Under the pieces are notes generated by a model that saw only the letters and a program-made list of their open reading frames with translations, was not told the DNA's origin and ran no database searches. Made by a program: the position numbers and the translations under genes. From positions 41,961,139-42,025,138 of the forward strand of contig OX377204.1 of the NCBI GenBank assembly GCA_947396885.1: a stretch of DNA of 64,000 bases, given 5' to 3'. The stretch comes from Heligmosomoides polygyrus polygyrus. Its lineage: Eukaryota; Nematoda; Chromadorea; Rhabditida; Heligmosomidae. Each line of letters starts with the position of its first letter. Within the stretch, counting starts at the first letter, position 1. This document shows, in pieces, positions 35,264 to 46,384 of the stretch.

Positions 35264-37102
35264 ATGGCAATGAGTAGTGCTCAAGTGTACGTTTCAGAAA
35301 TGTGTGACCAACAGCTAGATGAGGAGATGCTCCTAAGGACGCCGGAGAATACAATGGCGACCGGGATCGAGGAGGCCGATAAGCGCCCATTGGTGGAAAA
35401 TCGAAGTGCGAGGCAACATCTGGGCAGCGAAGAGGTACTAAAACAAATGAATAAAAGCATGACTATGATTGTAGTGGAGTGCAAGAAAGTGGTAAGCCAG
35501 ACATTGAGGACCACGGATCCAACAAGAAATAGAATAAGAGAGGTGTTGGACCGACAAGTGAAGGTGGCCAAAGAGACAATCAAAAATGCATTAGAGCAAG
35601 CCGCAGTGCAACAAGAAAATCACACATCAACAAAAGGTGTGCAGACGTTGGAAAAGGATCAGGACATTGGCGAGGAAGTAGTAGAACTTCTGAAAATAGC
35701 CAATTTGACACATGTAGAACAATTAGAGAGATATCTGGACGAAAGCATGGCTGATAGGGAGGCCCTGCGAGTGTTGTGTGAAGTGGCGAGCTGTGAGAAG
35801 GCCGAATTGGAAATGAAACTGAGAGAAATGAAAAGAAGCCTGGAAAGCAATGAGCATGATATTGTTCGATTAAGAGAATACATTGACCAACAGGAAATTC
35901 AGGTTCGAGAGCTAACCGAACAGATGCGCGAGATGGGCCGAGACAAGAGTCAGCCGCTCGCTAGCACTAGCGCTGCCAGTGGAAACTACTTGCAAGGTAA
36001 GTGCTCGAATGTACTGAGAGATTACACCCGATTTACAAATGTGGGCTGCAATTTCCAGATGCAGCCAGCCTTGCTCAATGGGACCCAAGCGTGCTCATCG
36101 CAATCGCGAACAAGATGCTCAAGGAATACAACGGAAAACCGGTGGTCTTCTGCGGACACAGGTACGGGTTTACTAGCGGACGATAGCAAAGAGGGCAGTT
36201 TGCAAAGTAAAACGGCCAACGACCTTGCAATTGCGGAATATATGAGAACGGCAGCTCTTCCTGTGCTAGAGCCATATACGGGGGACGAAAAACAAAGTTT
36301 CAAGCGATTCGTTAATGACTTTACAATAAGATACCACAAGCCACAGTGGGACGACAACAGCTTAATACAACTTTTTGAAAGCTTTCTGAGAAAGAAAGCC
36401 CTGGTAAATTTTGAAACTCTCCCCAGTGACATAAAATGTGGCTCTTTTGAGCAAGTAATACAAGCCATGAAGGACAGATTGTTGGAGGAAGGAAACGCAG
36501 CAAGGATCAAAGCCCTCTCGCAGTTGCGAAACCTCTCGATTAGACCGGAACAGTCCGTTGAGGAGTTCTGTGTGGTATTGGAGAGATTGGCTAGTAGGGC
36601 GTATCCAGATGTGCCCATAGAAGTGGTATCGCTGCAGAAGGCGGAAATATTATTTAGGCAACTGGTTAAGTGGCCGGGGAGCTACTCCCTAGCGGAAGCT
36701 ATAGAAACAAGTGACAGTCATGAGGCCTATGAAAACGTTAAGAAGGTGGCATTAAGGCTACAAAGAAGTCGCGCTGCGGCAGCTGGAATGACGGAGGGTA
36801 GGTCGCAAGCTGACTGCAGTGGGATAGGAAATAAAGGCCCAGTGGGAAGAGCTCAACGGATCAGTGAAGTGTACAGATATAACAACGGGCGTTCCCCGGT
36901 AGCGCAAGAAACAAACAGGATGGCCTATGGATCGCGTACCAGAGAAACTCCAGCGGGAGCGCCGGGGCTACGACCCTTCGAAGGTAGAGCACCCGTGCAA
37001 TGTTACTCTTGCGGCAAAATGGGCATATGGCAAAGGAATGCCGAAACACTAGTCAAAGGGAGGTCAGCGATACCGAACGCCATCCGCGAAACTGTGAGGT
37101 GA
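35264..37102 (+). pseudogene. Gypsy gag with coiled coil and broken zinc knuckle
   Basis: I chose ATG 35264 (MAMSSAQVYV) because the open frame upstream of it has no earlier ATG. The first third is charged and heptad-like (for example VLCEVASCEKAELEMKLREM), a likely coiled coil. The middle holds the capsid-type region LEPYTGDEKQSFKRFVNDFT and RNLSIRPEQSVEEFCVVLE. Near the end is a CCHC knuckle, CYSCGKMG, where a one-base loss near 37022 moves HMAKEC into the next frame. Gag normally packages the element RNA. In this copy the reading runs to a stop at 37102 in the wrong frame. Confidence 0.85.
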
Positions 37103-37314
37103 AGCAAGGAAGGTCGTTTTCAACATGGGTTGACGACTTGTCATGTAGAATACCCAAAAGCGAGGAACTGAAGAAATCGAGAAGACTGTTCGGACCCAAA
37201 TCAGTCAGGTTAGTCCAAATGTTGGACATGGAAGTGAAGGCCTTGCTGGACACGGGATCTGAGATGTCTATCATGCCGATATGGGTGCTTCAACAAGCTA
37301 GAAAAAAACATTGA
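37023..37314 (+). pseudogene. Gypsy protease segment, shifted frame
   Basis: In the frame following the knuckle break the sequence reads GHMAKECRNTSQREVSD and later VKALLDTGSEMSIMPIWV. The DTGS is the aspartic protease active site. The frame ends after ARKKH at a stop at 37312-37314, just past a run of seven A bases (37302-37308). The next domains continue in the original gag frame, so the two shifts compensate. This suggests that gag and pol were one continuous frame in the parent element. Confidence 0.8.
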
Positions 37315-37315
37315 T

Positions 37316-39993
37316 TTGGACACCTACGTTTCAAAGATTCCGCGAGTAGAGGCGGTTGTTCGCAATGCGTCAGGAGAAATTATGACCTTCCTTGACACGA
37401 TATGTGTACCGGTTACGATGTGCGGTAGCACACAACTCGTTCCATTTCACGTTGGCGATTGTGTAGATGAGCTAGTAATCCTGGGAACTAATGCCCTGGA
37501 ATTGTTCGGGATCAGACTGGGACCGGTGGATAATGAGGGAATGAAGAAGACAGAGCCTGAAATGGTAGAAGCTGTAATAAAAGAACGAATTTTCATCCCT
37601 GCTCACAGTTCCAGGATAGCAACCCTGAATGCCGACACAGGGCCTGGCGAGTACGTTTTGTGGTCAAGTAGTGATACTATCGAACATGGAGTATGTAGAG
37701 TAACGGCAGATGGGTCAGCGGCAGTAACCGTATGGAACCCGAGTGACGAAGCGAGAGTGTTGCACAAAGGAGAAGTAGTTGGAGAATGGGCCCGTGAAGA
37801 ATGGACGCCGCTACATGCTTTCGATAACGGAGCAGACATGCTAGAAGAAGGCAAGAGGCAGCTACAGGAGAATGACAAAGAGAGGGTAGAGGAGTTGGTC
37901 ACAATATTGAAAGAAAAGTCGCAGCTGCCACCACCGTTAGAGGCATTAATAAGGGAGTACGCGGATACATTCGCTGTGAGGGACTCAGAGCTGACACAGA
38001 CGGACCTAGTAGAGCATGAAATTGATACGGGCGACAGCCCTCCAATAAGGCAGAAAACGCGGCCGGTCCCAATGGGAGCGCGTAAAGAATTCAAAGCAAT
38101 TATCCAAAGCCTGCTGGAGCGCGGAATTATCGCACGGAGTAATTCGGAGTGGGCTTCCCCGGTTGTTTTGGTCAGAAAAAAAGATGGCTCTTTGCGCCTG
38201 TGCATTGATTACAGGGCGGTGAACAAAGCCACAAAACAAGATTCCTACCCGCTCCCCTCGATAGACACCGTAATTCAGAGTTTGGGAGGAAAGAAAATCT
38301 TTTCGACCCTAGACCTAGCTTCTGGGTACTGGCAGATAAAGCTATCAGAGACGGCAAAAGAGAAGAGTGCCTTTACGACCAGTGAAGGATTGTTTCAATT
38401 TGAGGTGCTACCTTTCGGCCTGGCGACGAGCCCAGCCCGTTTCCAGCGGTTAATGGATATGGTGCTTAGCGAGCTCGGTGTTAAAGATAATGAAGTATTC
38501 GTCTATATCGATGACGTACTCGTAGCCACGGAGACAGTCGACCGACATTACGAAGTATTAAGGCTGGTGCTCGAAGCATTTAGAAGGACAAATTTGAAAC
38601 TGAAACCACAGAAGTGTGAATTTTTCAGCGGTAAAGTGGCGTTTTTGGGTCACGTCATCGATGATAAGGGAGTGCATACTGACCAAGATAAGGTGGCAAA
38701 AATTCAGACATACCCTGCGCCTAAAAATATAGTTGAACTGCGAACTTTCCTTGGTATGGCATCTTACTATCGCAAGTTCATTTTAGGTTTTTCAAAGATT
38801 GCCAAACCACTATATGAACTCACGAGCCCTAAAGTAAGGTAACAATGGTCGGTAAACGAACAAACGGTTTTTGAAAAGCTAAAAGAGGCTATGACAAAGG
38901 CGCCCATACTAGCGCAACCGGACGCCACAGCTGCCCTCGAGGGATCGCGACCTTTCGTCATCTACACTGATGCCTCAGGAGAGGGGCTAGGAGCAGTCTT
39001 GTGCCAGGAAGGCCCTGACAAGCAGCTCCATCCAATTTATTTTGCCTCGAAAGGTCTGTCAAAAGCCGAAAGGAACTACCACGTTACAGATTTGGAGGCG
39101 CTGGCGGTCATTTTCGCTCTTAGAAAATTTCATTTCTTCATCTACGGCACTAGAACTGTAGTGCGCACCGATCATAAGCCCTTGACAAGCTTATTTAAAC
39201 AGACGAATATATCAGCAAGAGTTCTACGATGGGCGCTGGAGGTGCAGAAATATGACTTAGAGATCCAATATGTAGCAGGAAATGCCAACACGGTAGCAGA
39301 CGCGCTATCAAGAGGAGCAGTGGTCCCATGTGAGGCAGCGCTGTGCACGGAAAATGAAGTGGTAGTGGGGCATGTGCACACAGAAATTTCGGACTGGCTG
39401 ATGGAACTTCGTGAAGACCCCACGTACAAACAAATTGTACAGAGTGTAGAAAACGAAGAAGAAGGACACGACGTAAGGTTACCGAGGTGCAGCAGAAGGT
39501 ATCACACAGCTGATTTTATAGTTGAAGACGGAGTCTTGAAAATGGTCAAGGAGCACGGAAATGTAACGGTGGTACCAAAAACCAAGAGAAAGAGCGTCTT
39601 CGACGAGGCCCATGCAGGAGTAATGGCAGGTCACCTTAACGGAAGAAAACTTACGCGGAAATTGCAAAAGTCTGTATTCTGTGAAGGAATGGAGCAGGAT
39701 ATTTTTAAATGGACTAGAGCATGTAAGAAGTGTTTTTTAACGCGCATGCACGAAAGAAATGTTCCACCTCTCAAACCCATTACGACCTCGCGGCCATTCG
39801 AGTTTGTGGGCATGGACGTGGTCGAGTTAGGACTTTCGGAGAACGGTAATCGGTACGCGCTCGTGGTAATAGACCACTTTTCAAAGTTTGTGGGTGCATA
39901 CGCAATCCCAGACAAGTCCGCAAGAACGGTAGCTAAAACGCTATTTGAGCGGTGGATATGTGATGGGTGCCGCTGGTCGAAATGTCTCCACTA
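37316..39993 (+). pseudogene. Gypsy pol: reverse transcriptase, RNase H, start of integrase
   Basis: Reverse transcriptase motifs include VVLVRKKDGSLRLCIDYRAV, FSTLDLASGYWQIKL, LPFGLATSPARFQRLMD and the catalytic EVFVYIDDVLVA. A TAA at 38840-38842 interrupts the frame after SPKVR. The same frame then gives RNase H (YTDASGEGLGAVL, DLEALAVIFALRKFH, RTDHKPLTSLF, VADALSRGA) and the integrase zinc finger (HAGVMAGHLNGRK with CKKC). The first catalytic aspartate follows in FVGMDVVELG. Near 39993 a one-base loss moves the rest of the integrase into another frame. Confidence 0.9.
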
Positions 39994-41982
39994 GACCAAG
40001 GACCGGAGTTTGTTAACGGCGTAATATCGGAAATATGTGACGCTACGGGCATCAAGCAGTCCTTAACAAAGGGCTATAACCCAAGAGAGAATGGGATAAC
40101 AGAGCGAGCGGTAGGGACCATTTGTCGAATGCTCAAGAAGAAGACGGTAATTCCGGCGCAGTGGGACACTTTACTTCCTATGGTGGCCTTTGCGTATAAC
40201 ACGGCGCCTCACGAAGCCACAGGAGATAGTCCCTTCTACATCCTTCACGCGTATGACCCATATTTCCCCTCCAGTGACATACCGAGAGAGCTCCTTTCGT
40301 GGAACCACATCGATTTCGATGATTATAAGAGTGAGCTATTGGCAGGGATACAACATATTAGAGAATGCACAAAGGAGTTAAGCGAAACATATCGTGCAAA
40401 GATGAAAGAGAAGTACGATAAAAGGAACAGAGCTCATGCCGCGAAACTACCCAAGGTAGGTGACCGAGTATATATGGCCTTGCCGCGAGAAAAACAAGCT
40501 TCGAGGCACCCAAAACTGACGGATAGCTGGAGTGGGCCGTATCGAGTACTAGAAGTTAGTGAAAATTCCGCGCTGGTAGCAAGTATTAATGAAAATAGAG
40601 ATCCTATCAGAGTGCAGCACGACGCGCTTATAGTAATCCCACATGAAATAGACGATAGCCCAGTAAAAACAAAAACTAAACGGGTCCGGAGGAGCTGGAA
40701 GCAAAATAGTTGGAGCAACGACGAACAAGCTCAGAATAATACGAAGTTTTGCAGGGCAACAACGGCAGATCCCAGAATATCGGACAACTCGGCGCTGAGC
40801 CTATTCTTCGTGTGTCCCGATAACGGCCGAGGAGACGATGATACGGAGTGCTATAGCTGTTCGATACGTTCCAAAACGTTCGCGGACGTCGTGCCCGAAG
40901 AAGAAGATCCAATTGTTAGAAAATTTCTTGTGCATTCGATCTTAGAACTGGCAAGGATGTTGTCGATATATGAGAACGAAACCGACAGGGATAAGAGGCG
41001 GTGCCTGATGAGGATACCCTCGTATGTATACGTTACCATCCCGGGAGTCGAAAGGGCGTATGCGTTTTATAAGAAACACTGCGAACATGTTCGCAAAGCG
41101 TTGCTGTTTCATGATGGTAGCCCAATTGCGATGGCGGCTGCAAATGTCGACTTGGATATCACCTTGCTGAATGATCTCGCTAACGCAGGGATCAGATTCG
41201 CGCATACGAACTCATGGGATGACATATCCGAGCAGCGAGTGGTCCACAGAGTTCTAGTCTGCCTGCCGTCCGGATTCCGCGGCTATGAAAGAGTAATATC
41301 GGTTTGCGAAAGAACGACTGTGGCCATCTATAGAAACCTGAGGGACATCGTTAATCACCTGATATATGCGACCGCCGTAAAGACAGTGATCTTTGTTACG
41401 CCGACTTCGGACGACGCCTATACCGCCGAAGACTGGCAAGGCCTGTCCATGGCACTGATAGGAGCAGCGCGATCGGGAGCGAAATTGTACGCGCTAAGTG
41501 GGCCCCGTGGAGAGCAAGCGTGGCAGACCCATCGCAGAGACACTAAGAAGATGTTCAGGATCATCAGGGAATCAGCGGCGGCTAATCAGGGCAGCGTAGT
41601 AACGCTTTACAGCGAAGTGCCGTCTATCAGCGAGCCCTTCGCCTGCCTAGGGGAGAATAGTCGGCCGTACCCTGGTGCCGTATACCCAGCTAAGGCAGTG
41701 AAATCGTTCTTGGCGGCGGTACACACCTATGTCGCGCCCTATGTACGAGAAAAGTTGTACGAGTTTCGAGAGGAGCCGCTAGGACGTAAAGCCGCATATA
41801 GGGACAAGAGACGCAGAATGCAGGAAGAGGAGCGCGGAGCGAGGAACCTTGGGTGGCGATACGAGGAAGGAGGAGGTCGAGGTGGTCCAAGAAGTCGCGA
41901 GAACAACGATCGGATGCAGCATAGGAGAGGAAGCCGTGGCCGTTTTGCGCCGTATTCAAAGTATTGCCACAAGTTTTGTTGA
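39994..41982 (+). pseudogene. Gypsy integrase C-terminal half plus a long extra domain
   Basis: After the shift the integrase continues with the second catalytic aspartate (DQGPEFVNG), the catalytic glutamate region (PRENGITERAVGTICRM), and the GPY/F-type module (SWSGPYRVLEVSENSALV) near 40500-40560. Ordinary Gypsy integrases end soon after. Here about 430 further codons stay open to the stop at 41980-41982. They include FADVVPEEEDPIVRKFLV, YVYVTIPGVERAYAFYKKH, a strand-loop pair VKTVIFVTPTSDDAYT and GAKLYALSGPRGEQAW, and a basic RG-rich end (GGGRGGPRSRENNDRMQHRR). I do not recognise this extra part. It could be an extra element protein fused to pol. Confidence 0.8.
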
Positions 41983-42062
41983 TCTTTTATGATGTGAGTA
42001 AAATAGGTTGTTGTTTTTGTTCTGTTTAGTTCGTTGTTTTCATCGACAGGGACGTCGACTAT

Positions 42063-42079
42063 AGGAAGGGGGGGGGAGA
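42063..42079 (+). other. Polypurine tract of the Gypsy element
   Basis: A run of purines (aggaagggggggggaga) directly precedes the 3' LTR. It is the usual start site of plus-strand DNA synthesis. Confidence 0.85.
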
Positions 42080-42346
42080 TGTACCAGATCGGCCACCGCG
42101 CCGGCTGTTGACCGCCCGGTGCATGGCCGTAGGTGGTAGCGCGCCGGGATTCTGACCGGGACGGGCTGTGGCCGTTCGATTTGGGCGCGAAACAAAGTGG
42201 ATAAATAGCGGAACAAGATGGGCGCAGTGTATTTCGTCCCCTGCTGTTGCGATTATTCTCTATTGCTACTGTATTCTTGAATAAACCGTCGATTCTAGCC
42301 GTGTCCGTGGCACACCCGATTGGCCGGTTCGAGAATAGCCGGTACT
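42080..42346 (+). repeat. 3' LTR (267 bp)
   Basis: It starts tgtaccagatcgg and ends gaatagccggtact, followed by the target duplication cgac. It is nearly identical to the 5' LTR. Confidence 0.9.
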
Positions 42347-42350
42347 CGAC

Positions 42351-42440
42351 CTATAGACAGTTACTAAGCGCAGAACTGAACCTATTCTCAAAGTTTTGAA
42401 GATGTTGAGTACATCTGAGCAACTTTATTGCCATGAGCTC
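42351..42440 (-). mobile_element. CR1 fragment (right of the Gypsy insertion)
   Basis: The minus strand reads LNIFKTLRIGSVLRLVTVYR up to the LTR boundary. Joined to SHVKLILEYG beyond the element at 34724, it restores the CR1 order (compare YNLFRVLRSNIPEVYIRAYK followed by TYVRPIVES at 24.1 kb). The Gypsy element therefore landed inside a CR1 copy. Confidence 0.75.
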
Positions 42441-42717
42441 TAAATGTGTCTAGAGCGATCGTCCCGTGTATAAAATACATAAAGTCCACCTCACGCAGGG
42501 AAATTATACTACCATGCTGCATCTCCTCCAATAATAAGGGTGTTCGTTAACTTGCTGCCTTAGGTTGAACACCTGCCACGATTACGGTGACAATGGAATT
42601 CGTGACTTGTTGATCAACTCACAGTCACAGCTCGCTGAAGAGCATTGTGATCCTCCCACACAACAACATTCGCATACGTTTCGAAATTATCTCGCAGGTA
42701 ACACTCAGTTGATTGCC

Positions 42718-45700
42718 CTACAGATTACTGAAGACACAAGACCTCGCTGAGGAACACCAGTAGTATAACTGGAAGGGGTGCGGAAAATGAGTCACTTACT
42801 CTAGCCAGAAGAGAACTACCAGATATAAAGCTCCTTATGTATATGCTGACGACATTCTCTTCTAACTGCACTTACATTGCGAATCGTTGTGTCCTTGAAG
42901 TAGCAATGTTCAGAGGAGAGGCAACCATGGCAAATCACACGATCGGGCGGCTCAGCACAGTGTTCTTCGTGTTGAAGCACAGCTTCCAGCTGAAACAGAT
43001 CTTATCTCATGGTTAGATCTTTTGATGCCGTTGCTACAGAATTACACAATCACAAACACGACGCCGGTATCATACACAAAACTGCGGGCAACTGGATGAG
43101 ATGTCCAGTAAGTATGTATGTAGATGTTGCGTCTTCAAAGCACATGGAAAACAACAACGAACAGTAGTAATTTAAAATCAAAATGCCCAAGAGCGTCGCT
43201 CTATACGGCTACTATAGCGCTTGCTGCATTTAGGAGCTCTGAACATGCTTGGAATGGAATACATGGATCTTTGAAACGTGTCCTCAGATAGAACACGATG
43301 GTGGCAGGAAAAGGAATAGGCACTAAAACCAACTTTCGCCTAGCATCGTGTTAGACGCTACCTTCCTTAGAATAAATAAATACAGTTGTCAAATGTTGCA
43401 GTCACGATTCGTAAAACTTCTTTAACAAAATAAAGTGCACAAAGCACAATTTTTCTTCATTAGTTGAAAAATGCACACTTACCCGTGGGACTACTTCTGC
43501 AGGCAGGGAAAAATATTGAGCTAGTTCGCCTTGAATCGCCTCTTTGAGAATCCCAACCAGCTTAGGCTCCGCAGAGACCTGGTATCGGCGAATAATCTCG
43601 TGGTTTTCGTCAATTACTCGGAGGAACTGAAAACTGAGAGTAGGAAATTCTACATGCAAATGGGCTTCGTAAAAAACGGCACATGATTAGCGCCATCATC
43701 ACCTCTGATTCCATAGCTGATGTGTTGATGGCATGTATTGCTCCGAGCTTTTCTGCCACCTAAACGTGAAAGCAGTAGAGTGATGATTTAAATGCTAATC
43801 AATGAAGCTCACAGCTTCAGTGTCACTCCACTCATTGCGGTTCCTTACACCCTATGAGCAGTACGCCCAGATGCATCAAAATTTCGCACACCAGGCGATT
43901 TTCCCTCCTTTACTATTACCCTAAAAAAACAGGGGTGAGACTCACTTGACCCAGCTCACCCTCACTCAGGTGGAGTTTACGACGACCAGCCTCGATCCGT
44001 ACAACGAACACCAAATAGGTAGCACCGTCGTCTTCAATTCGGAAGGAGCGCTCGAAGTGACCACATGGAATGGCCAGATGGTTATTCGTTACCGTTTCGT
44101 GGAAGAATTTCGAGTTGTAGAAAGCTGCCTGAAACGAAAATCAGGCAAAGGCTCTTGCAAAGCCTGCACTTCTTCATCCGACAAGTAGTTCATCACTGAC
44201 AATATTAAACACGATATTATGCATGCTTTTGTACAATAGGTCTTTTGTGGTTAGATGTGAATTTTGACCTTTTGCTTTGATGTGTATTTCACCAGACGTT
44301 CAGTGGCCTGTCGGTCGACTCTCTGCTATTAGTACTGAGGTCACCACCTAAGGAGGACTGCCCCCACCATAAGACGGTGCCGAAGTCCCCAATCCAATCA
44401 ACTTAGGAGTTTCCCTACATGTCATGTGTGGCCAAACGCGCCTGGACAGCTTAATGAAGTCAGCTCTGGTGAAACACTCCTCCAACACCGCATGTCCAGG
44501 CGTGTTTGGCGACTTGTTTGGCACGTCTACTGAATCGCCGTGCACGTTGGGCAACGTGCATGGCACGTTTACTGAGTCGCCAGGCACGTTGCACAACTAC
44601 AACCCCCTCCCCCATCCCCACATTTCCCTTCAAGATACTCCTCCAGCACTCCTGTGCAAACAAACAAACACACAGACAGACAGACAAACGTCGGTTCTCG
44701 CCTATATATACTAGGATATTTCAAGCAAATCTGGAGATGTAAACAAAGCTCCAGCTTAGCAATTCATCCACTGTTCTCCGCATGTGGATGAGTTGAGCTC
44801 CTCCGCATCTGAGCTTGAAACTATATAGCTGGGCTTCTTTTGCTTCTGGAGGCTCTTCATATCAACTTCCAACGCTATAGCAGCCAACCATGGAAACGGA
44901 CTCTTTCGTCAGCTCAAACACGCCTGCATTCCTAGATGGCCGGACTCTGTCACATATCATCGTCACTAATGCAACTAAATGTCTCCGCAACGTGTATATT
45001 TATGGAAATTCCGATTTCAGTGTTTGCTGGTGTCGTTCGAGACAGGCCGTAATGGCCAAACGTGTTTGGCGTAATCCTGCCATTGTTGAGCGGAGCCTTT
45101 ATTCACAGATTTGTGATGCTTCGGTTTCTTAAGACGACCATTTCTTCAGCTTTTTGCTTTCGCTACAATGCATATCGCGCTTGTGTCTATAAGCGTAGTC
45201 GAAATCAACAACGTAAAAACTGAAGAACTATTTTGTCTTCAAGGAAATGTGCTACTTCTTCACTTCAACTACACTAACATATCATTGTTTTGTATTGTAC
45301 TGTTTTTTTTTCAACATCAACAACAACGCAGATGTACTTTCAGTATACAGAATGGCGACGTTTTGCAAAATTATTCATGAAAATTATATATGTAATAATG
45401 CAAGAATATAATTACAAAAATAGGGGACAGGAGGGCAATATAGCCTACCAGCTTTGATGCTTCCGCCACTGTCATTTTCTCCTCATCGTTGTTCTGAACA
45501 AGGAATACGCGATAAGTGATGAACCCACTCTGAAAGGGAGAGGTTGCAGATCAGAAGAAAGGCTTTTCGTCAAGGCGAGACCATCGAAGCGAGGGAAGAC
45601 TTCGCGCTACCTTCAGCTCGAATGAAGTGACGCCGTTCAGACTGACAGTGGCCGGCGTTTCGATGTAGTTGAGCAGGTGCAACTCCTTGGCGACGAGCTG

Positions 45701-46384
45701 CGACAGCCGCATGCTCATGCTGAACAATGCCACCTTCAGCGACGGAGTGCCAACGACGCCTATTCAGCAGTATCTCGGAGCTGTCGGCAAACAGCGATCG
45801 CTCCTCTTATCACCGCTATTCCTCTTTAGAATTCGACAAATCGATAAGGCAGTCTCACGCCCGCCGCTGACGTCAACTTTGTGCTTCTGGTCCAGAGGTG
45901 TGAAAATGGTTGACTCCAATTTTGCTGTGTTGTGTGCACTCTGAATCGACCACAAGTTCGGATCCCTATACTCATCAGCCAGCCCTCCATTCCTCCGAAG
46001 TGCCAAATTGTAGAGACGTGCTTTTTGACGATTAGAGTTGCACTCTCCACTGTTTCCGTACGAACGGAAGACAAAATCGACTTTGAACTTTCAAGTAATA
46101 GCAAGTAGCTAAAAATTAATTCGATTTTTGTTAAAATCGAGTGAACGAATAAAAATTTTTTAGGAAAATATCATTATCATTGCCCACATAGATATAGAAC
46201 AGCTTGTCCGTCGATGACTTTTGGGTAATGCTTCAATACCTTACCGTATTCCGCGCGGCGAAAATTTTCCATTCAACATGGAGTGCTGCGACAAGGAAGC
46301 GAAAGCTCTCGGTGCTTGAGACACAGTATGTAGCACCTGGGGCATTTCTGAGCGTCCAGGAGAAGCGCTCCAGACGTCTACAGC
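42718..46384 (-). CDS. Multi-exon host gene of unknown function, C-terminal part complete
   Basis: Exons on the minus strand, in order: possible 46245-46384; about 46084-45814; 45759-45611; 45529-45449; 44128-43946; 43851-43813; 43759-43703; 43626-43483; 42989-42876; 42768-42718 (stop). From 45814 on every junction has GT-AG borders and a matching phase. Sample residues: SMRLSQLVAKELHLLNYIET, SGFITYRVFLVQNNDEEKM, AAFYNSKFFHETVTNNHLAI, VAEKLGAIHAINTSAMESE, FLRVIDENHEIIRRYQVSAE. The C-terminus is cysteine-rich (HCAEPPDRVICHGCLSSEHC, then YYWCSSARSC). I recognise no family and see no membrane segment. The first exon is doubtful because its phase does not join well, and the true start lies upstream. 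The Gypsy element lies 368 bases beyond the stop. Confidence 0.65.

Larger units (their letters stand above)
34725..42350 (+). mobile_element. Ty3/Gypsy LTR retrotransposon, complete in layout
   Basis: This 7.6-kb element has two near-identical LTRs (34729-34996 and 42080-42346), a 4-base target duplication CGAC (34725-34728 and 42347-42350), a primer-binding-site-like tgggggccaatccgagcc directly after the 5' LTR at 34997, and a polypurine tract aggaagggggggggaga at 42063-42079. Coding order is gag, protease, reverse transcriptase, RNase H, integrase, so it is Ty3/Gypsy type. Four breaks disable it. The LTRs differ by only a few bases, which suggests a recent insertion. After the integrase there is a long extra domain. 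Confidence 0.93.
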
